A DNA stretch of 64,000 nt, taken from Cryptomeria japonica. Taxonomy: Eukaryota; Streptophyta; Pinopsida; Cupressales; Cupressaceae. The stretch is from contig NC_081415.1 in NCBI RefSeq assembly GCF_030272615.1, positions 511,133,873 to 511,197,872 on the forward strand. Direction: 5' to 3'. The position numbers and the translations under genes are program-made. Positions 58,184 to 64,000 of the stretch are shown here, in pieces. A model generated the notes under the pieces. It searched no databases, was not told the DNA's origin, and saw only the letters and a list, made by a program, of their open reading frames with translations. Every line of letters starts with the position of its first letter. Position 1 is the first letter of the stretch.

Positions 58184-58480
58184 CTTGAGTCTTGACCTCT
58201 CACTATGAATTAAAAGTTAAAACTAATACTATCAAGTATGAAGAAATGATTACTCACATTTATGCCTTCTCAATTGTCTGAATCAGGAATCAGGAATGCC
58301 TGGGCTTGTGTTGCAGGATTGTAACTCCGGCCCTCCACTCTACAATGTGAATGAACTCTGAATTTCCAACTCAATTTGTGGAATGCGAATTGAGACTCAA
58401 GAGCTCGCAATTTACTAATCAGACACGAACAAATTGTAAGAAAGAGTGTAAGAAAGAGTGTATTTATAGCAATCCATGAT
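58184..58480 (-). promoter_or_regulatory. probable 5' region of the transposase gene
   Basis: This stretch lies upstream of the transposase start and inside the right end. A tataaatac-like word (58450-58458 on the minus strand) could be a TATA box. No transcription start can be shown. Confidence 0.3.
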
Positions 58481-58944
58481 TGCATTTTTGGCGAATTGTG
58501 CGGGGCCCGGGCATCACAATTGCCAATAAACATTTAATTTAATTGCATTTTTTGTGAATTGCGTAGGCGTGCAATGAAAATTTAATTTAAGCAAGGTGAA
58601 ATGGCCCAATGGGTCCTCGAATGCTTATAATGTTTTAATTGATATTGGTGAATTTGGCCGATGCGTGCAATGAACATTTAATTTACCATTGGCGAATTAG
58701 GTCCTAGGTACATGGTCATTTTACTACTGCTGGTGAATAACAGAGGTGATCTAATACCCATGTCTGAGTGATTTCAGGTGAATATTATTGGCATGCACAT
58801 CGGCGATGTGTTGTCAATGGCAAAGCCAGATTCTACAATGCACCATTAACCCCAAAATTCCAGGTGATTTGACCACGATTTTGCCACAGACAATTTGCAT
58901 GAAATTCACCAATTGGTGAAGAATCACCACTAAAAAACTCTCTG
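58481..58944 (+). repeat. right subterminal repeats and right end of hAT
   Basis: Words ttggcgaatt or ttggtgaatt occur at about 58489, 58648 and 58685, with variants gtgaattgcg (58551), ggtgaataa (58734), ggtgaatatt (58771) and an inverted pair attcaccaattggtgaa (58904-58920). The same word family is at the left end. The element ends aactctctg at 58944. Confidence 0.72.
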
Positions 58945-58952
58945 TCAATAAG
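58945..58952. repeat. target-site duplication of the hAT element, right copy
   Basis: TCAATAAG matches 46372-46379 exactly. Confidence 0.95.
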
Positions 58953-61119
58953 GAGGTTGTGAAAAATTGATACTATCAATACACAATGATATACCAAGAT
59001 CAAATCATTCAAAACACCTATAGCATTCATTATACGGACAAATGATACATCTATAGTCAACAGTCTTTGACTAAAGGAAATGAATATAAATGAGCATCAT
59101 TATCAAAGATCATTGTAACAATGAAAACAACATATTCATTAGAAATTAGAAGATAACTAATGTGCAATGCAGTTACAAAGGCAATAAGTTGCAATCTACT
59201 GTTAAACATATTACAACTAGAGCTATTTCCCTCATAGCATAGCAGTCAAGGAAAGTGAATGTTAAACAATATGAAGAAAGTCAAACAAAATGATATACTA
59301 CACAAAGCAATGGCAAATTTATTGCTATCATACACAGTCCTATCATAGTCCCCATAAAACTAATAACAGAGGAGACAAAGGCATAATATAATCTCAAGAT
59401 AATGACATCTTTAGGTCTAAGAGTAGCAAAAGATCTTTGTAGTATCATAGGCATGAAGACCAATCCCACTGTTATAGACAATGAATGTAGCAAATGATAG
59501 CCCATTATAGCAAGAATATTCAAAATAACAGGCATGACAATATGGATAATACATCATACAATACAATAGTACAATCCCAAAATGACAATAAATAGAGTAT
59601 CTAATGTGTTCGACACAGAGCATAGATAAAAAATAGAGCTTTCCATATCACAATTTAAGTACACAATCATACATGTTTAAAGAAGTCACAATCACATAAC
59701 TTGAGACAGACTTCAAAGGGAATTAATCAAAGGTCTTTAAAGCATTAACATTAGAAGAATGAGATGTATCTTGAATAGCTTTATAAATGACATAAAGTAG
59801 ATCCATATGCCTTGAGACAATCTAGCAATATTAATGAGTTTATCATACTAAATAGTTAAGAAACATCATAATGCCTCCATGTAGATGTCACAAATACAAT
59901 TGAGATTATTGTAGCCATGAATGAAATAAATCAGAGTAGTATTCAACATTGTTGTTAAGGGAAAACTTTTTATCAATACATAGGAGCAGTTATGACAGTG
60001 CAAATCAACTTCATAGCAACAGTCACAAATACTGTGATTTATAGTCTTTACTCATAGTTTATAGAGCTACTCATCTTTATTAGATGACAAAGCATACCAA
60101 TACCTAAGAAGGCACCTTCAAAAACATATTCAAAGATAGTCATGAAGAGATAAAGACTCTAGAGACCTATTAGAGTGGTATATTAGAGAAATAATAAGTC
60201 AAACACATTGTACAACAGTCTTAGTCACTTTGAGCCTACAAAAACACAAAGCACAATCACCTCCTATGAATATTATAGTATGTAAAGAAACCTTCACCAT
60301 AAATATTACCATAAATGATAATCACCATCAGAGATGGGAGTTTGTTAGTTATATGCACAACCCTACAAAAGTCAAAATCAAATATAAGCCTTGCCAATGA
60401 TAAAGGAAAATCTTGACTATCACAGAGGCTTAAGGGGCTAATAAAATACTGTGAGAAACAAATAGTATACCCATGAAGAAATGCCAATAAGTTGACAGTC
60501 CCAGCTACTACAATTCATCGGTGAGAATGGTTATAACAATACATTATCGATTTAAGGTAATGGTCATTTCATGATTGGAGTTGATGCAAGTAAAACCCTA
60601 TATCTTTAGATGCACCATATAACAAACAGTGTCATTCATATCACAATAGAAAGAAAGGAAGTAGTACACAAGCTTGAAACAAAACAAAATGCATGTCTAT
60701 CATGGTAGCTTTGTAAGAAGAATTTAAGACAGTTTTATACAAGAACAAATACTTAGAAATATACTACAGTACTGAAGAAAGCAACATTGGCAGCAATTGC
60801 ATAGTCTCAATTATCATACACAACCAACACAAGGATAAACATTATCAAGTCTCAAGGAAACTAAAAAAGACAAATAATTATTGATGTGTATGTCTTAATG
60901 TTTAAAAAAGTATCAATGCTTGATACATGATTGTTTATGGTACTCACTATCAAGAGGGATAAAGAGTAGTTTCAGTATAGCTATAAGATAGTTAATAAAG
61001 AATGTCATCATGACAATACATTTGCACTCATGAAGTAACCATTGCCACAACCATTTTATGAGGAGAAGAAAACATCACGAATCATAAGAAGCTTGAGAAT
61101 GATAATCAGTACTTGTTAT
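58953..61119 (+). repeat. gypsy-like repeat continuing copy B, gene-free
   Basis: 58953-59309 aligns with 28421-28783 of copy A. Beyond 59309 the sequence has no partner in the window. No coding frame shows a family motif in either strand. It is AT-rich with many short cata/taac phrases and no clear LTR end. Confidence 0.5.
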
Positions 61120-62863
61120 TGTAATGCCCCACCAGGAACCCTAAAGGAAAACAACACAACTAGGCAACTAAAGGGTGAAATAATTTTTTTTTTAAAGATT
61201 AAGTGCTTCAATTATAACCATTGCACATCTACTAACATAGTGGAAGACTAACACATGATTTCCTAAGGGTTACCAATGAAGATTAATTGTAGATTATATT
61301 AACACCATGGTAAGTCCAATTGTCCATTAAATTAGATAAAGTAAATGCTTAAGTTCAAAACTACACATACATCTAAATTCCATAATGAAAGAAATCAAAG
61401 TATTCTAGTCCATTCAATTTTCCATAAATCATTTATACATAAGAACAAAGCAACTAAATTAACATACATTCCACTGACATAATATTAAAATATCCATAAA
61501 TACATGGCTTCCAAAAATGCCACAGATACAAAGTTACAATATCAAGGTTACATAAAAGTTTGATACAATGACCACAAGGTCTCAATTGAACAATGATCAT
61601 GAACATGAACTAGTACATGAACCATGAATCAAGAAACACCAGCGAAGCTTTTCCTCGCCTGAAGATACAATCCAAAACATCCAATGGGAAGTGGCACTAC
61701 CACTTGACCATGTGATCCTGAAATGGAACCACCCCACCATGCTAGGAGATAGTAGAAAACCCTCAAGCAAGAAAAGTAAGATAAGTACAAAAGAACTACA
61801 AGACTCCGCAAACATCCATGTGACTCAACTCACAAAACACTAGTGACTCTAAGGAGAGACTGTCATCACCTAGCTTGATGGTTACCATGGTAGTCCTCCT
61901 AGGTCCCAGCTCTCTGTCCTGGTAACCTCTCCTGGCTTCCAGCTCCAACTAAGTCTCATGTGGACCCTACCAATTCTTTCATGAAGACAAGGTGGTAATT
62001 TTGCCATTCCAGGCCTTCTCGTAACATTATGAGCCCTATACAAGCACTACACCTATGCATGAGGTACATTATCTTAATTAATATTTATTCTACCCACCCC
62101 CTAATCAATTATTAGGTTATCACTTCTTAATTAACTTTCGATGGGTTATCTTGTCATCCACTTCGGGCACGACTCTGCTCGAAAGCCACTCTCTCACATA
62201 GGACACTAATAGGAAAGGTCTCTCTATGAGAACTCTATGGAAAAATAGACAGCCATAACTAATCCTGACAAACTATAGGTGAAGGATACACAATCACTAA
62301 CCCAATATTGACCATTTGGACAACACATAGAATGGCTCACATCGATAAGGTTAAACAACAACACCTGACCAAGGAGATATAACAACATATGACATAATGA
62401 CAACTCAACCAGAATTGCAATGAAATTAAGCTTGACTGCAAACACCATTTACACAAGATCCTAATACAGGAAATCATTTCTTAAAACAACCAAAAGCATA
62501 AGTAACTTGCAAATAAGGAATTTCTAGAAGATAAGAAAACACAACTATTTTAATACAAAACAATCAATGTTGGCATTTGTCCAATAAGATTTAAATCAAT
62601 CACACAACATTAATCTCCTAATATTTTCAAGCATAAATATAAAATCTGTAAATTTACAAGCTCTTCTGAAAACACCCAAGCTATAATTAATTACATTCAT
62701 AAAATAAAAATTATAACTTATAAATTAAATTATATTCATATAATATAATTATATGAATACCTATAAATAATTCACTTATAATAATATTATAGAATATATA
62801 TCTATCAACTCAAAATTTAATTTCCACAGTATTAAAATACCAAATAACATAATGTCCAAAATA

Positions 62864-62995
<132 letters not shown>

Positions 62996-63101
62996 AAAAC
63001 CAAACTTGAAACTCTGCACGAACATCAAAAACTTTTAATTCGACCTACAGAGCGAAATTTTTGGAAAAAGGGCAAATTTTGATTGTCCCTGTACCATGCA
63101 C

Positions 63102-63253
63102 GGTAGCCCATGTTGTCGCTGGTAGCATATACTACCGTCGGTAGCATGTGCTACCTCTGGTAGCACTACTACTGCATTGTAGCAGGTACTACCATTTGGT
63201 AGCACTACTACCGCCAGTAGCAGATGCTACCGCGGGTAGTTTATGCTACCTAG
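63102..63253. repeat. 19-bp palindromic iteron array (GGTAGCA...TGCTACC)
   Basis: About eight units begin near 63102, 63121, 63140, 63159, 63179, 63198, 63217 and 63235. Each has a ggtagca half-site and most have an inverted partner (tactacc or tgctacc) in the same unit. Spacing is 18-20 bp. It is much more GC-rich than its surroundings. Arrays of inverted half-sites at fixed spacing are typical protein-binding arrays, but no binder is known here. Confidence 0.88.
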
Positions 63254-64000
63254 GGGTTTATTTAATTTATTTTTTATTTTTTATTTTTTATTTTTTAACT
63301 GTTTTTTAAAAATTTATTTTAATTGTATACAAACTATAATTTCCAAACTTCATAAATATATTTTTTTCATGAAATTTATTTTCCAAGAATTTAATACAAT
63401 TTCTTTTTCCAGAAATAATTAAATAAAACCATTTCCCCAAAACTTCCATAATCCATTAAATTTAATTAATAATTTAGTTTATTTCTAAAGTAAATAACAA
63501 TTTCACTGAGTTACAATTAAAAGACTGTCATAGCCAATATCAGAACAAAACAAACAAGAGGGAATGATTTCTATGGTAAATCCCATTCCTCTCAAACCTT
63601 GCAACTTCCATGCAGAATAAAATCTTGGCAAAATTTATCATAATAATTTTACCAATTTTCTTAAATTTTAATCCACAACACTCAAGAAATAATTTAGTTT
63701 CATCAACTAGAAATTTACTTCAGGTATGGACTTTAGCTAAGAACAAAATTAATCAGATAGTATGTGACAATCATCTTAACACACACATCATTCAGAAGAT
63801 AGAAGAAATACAATTATTTTCTTACAACAACAATTCAAAGAAGCCACCCAAGCTGGTATAGCTTTTCTAGAAGAAATTTGCAGAAGAGCCCTAATCTTTT
63901 CAACAAGCTTCCAATAAATTTCTTCACCTAAATTCCTAACCTGTTTCTTGTGTATCCTAAAATAATGACCTATTCCTCTTTTTAAACTAAAATTCTAGGT

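Larger units (their letters stand above)
46380..58944 (-). mobile_element. giant hAT-superfamily DNA transposon, 12,565 bp
   Basis: Boundaries are set by an exact 8-bp target duplication and by the empty site in copy A. The ends are imperfect inverted repeats: CAGGGAAAACTTTAAGA on the left, and CAGAGAGTTTTTTAGTG on the right read inward, agreeing at 11 of 17 positions. The CAG-x-G start is typical of hAT ends. A hAT transposase frame of the DUF4371 kind is on the minus strand, and a second, unassigned long gene lies downstream of it in the same direction. Most hAT elements are a few kilobases, so this one is unusually large. The element is younger than the A/B duplication, because copy A lacks it. 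Nested insertions inside it cannot be excluded. Confidence 0.92.
35145..59309 (+). repeat. composite block, copy B, interrupted by the hAT element
   Basis: It matches copy A (17973-28783) in order and orientation. Without the 12.57-kb hAT insertion plus duplication it spans about 11.6 kb. It differs by a missing 1.1 kb in the 5' LTR area, about 100 bp missing from gag, about 220 bp missing from RNase H, and 2.1 kb retained at 43200-45310. By eye most aligned stretches agree at roughly nine bases in ten. Confidence 0.85.

Noticed and set aside
59281-59623. Overlapping minus-strand frames rich in Tyr/Cys/Leu
   Set aside because: Two overlapping frames of equal quality in AT-rich DNA argue for chance.
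61597-61815. Minus-strand frames in the candidate gypsy LTR
   Set aside because: Two overlapping frames, no motif, and a position inside non-coding LTR-like sequence.
63102-63253. CRISPR-like array of short regular repeats
   Set aside because: The period is 19 bp with no unique spacers of usual length, there are no cas genes, and the context is a plant genome.

Overview
This window looks like heterochromatic, gene-poor DNA from a large, repeat-rich seed-plant genome. A gymnosperm is likely, but that is inference from style and not proven by any single sequence. I find no intact host gene, no rRNA or tRNA gene, no CRISPR array and no bacterial signal. Almost everything recognisable is a transposable element, usually decayed and often nested: Ty1/copia and Ty3/gypsy LTR retrotransposons, LINEs, one tRNA-type SINE, one plant mobile domain (PMD) relic and one very large hAT DNA transposon. 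The rest is AT-rich sequence with microsatellites, minisatellites and short iterated motifs.

Layout. 1-4585 holds a minus-strand coiled-coil relic, a possible LTR with a hairpin, a Ty3/gypsy gag relic and a second coiled-coil relic. 4586-10404 is a structurally complete Ty1/copia element with two 351-bp LTRs, a primer-binding site, a polypurine tract and a 5-bp target duplication; it split the second coiled-coil relic. 11400-14140 is a minus-strand L1-type LINE that has its front half but not its reverse transcriptase. 15600-17190 is a mosaic repeat (copy C) carrying a 384-bp SINE with a 10-bp target duplication and an empty allele elsewhere in the window.

17973-28783 (copy A) and 35145-59309 (copy B) are two direct copies of one composite block. 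Each has a copia element with unlike LTRs at its two ends, a LINE RNase H tail, the copy-C unit and a gypsy-like LTR start. The spacer between them, 28784-35144, holds AT and CT microsatellites, a 51-bp minisatellite, a roughly 20-bp iteron array and a PMD relic. Copy B was later hit by a 12,565-bp hAT element (46380-58944) with an 8-bp target duplication, TCAATAAG. Copy A preserves the empty site, so this insertion is demonstrated within the window.

The hAT element is the most interesting object. On its minus strand it carries a transposase frame of about 946 codons with several stop codons but no frameshift. Downstream in the same orientation is a second long frame of about 1,155 codons that matches no family I know, with a possible nuclear-localisation motif and a coiled coil. 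The element has its own end motif (TTGGCGAATT) and a second motif family (CTCGCGAGC / CTCGCAAC) flanking the second gene. Between the arrays lies a perfect 37-bp inverted repeat with a one-base centre. Either this is a two-gene giant hAT, or a second unknown element is nested in a hAT. After the hAT, 58953-64000 continues as gypsy-like LTR sequence with a (TA)n tract and a 19-bp palindromic iteron array.
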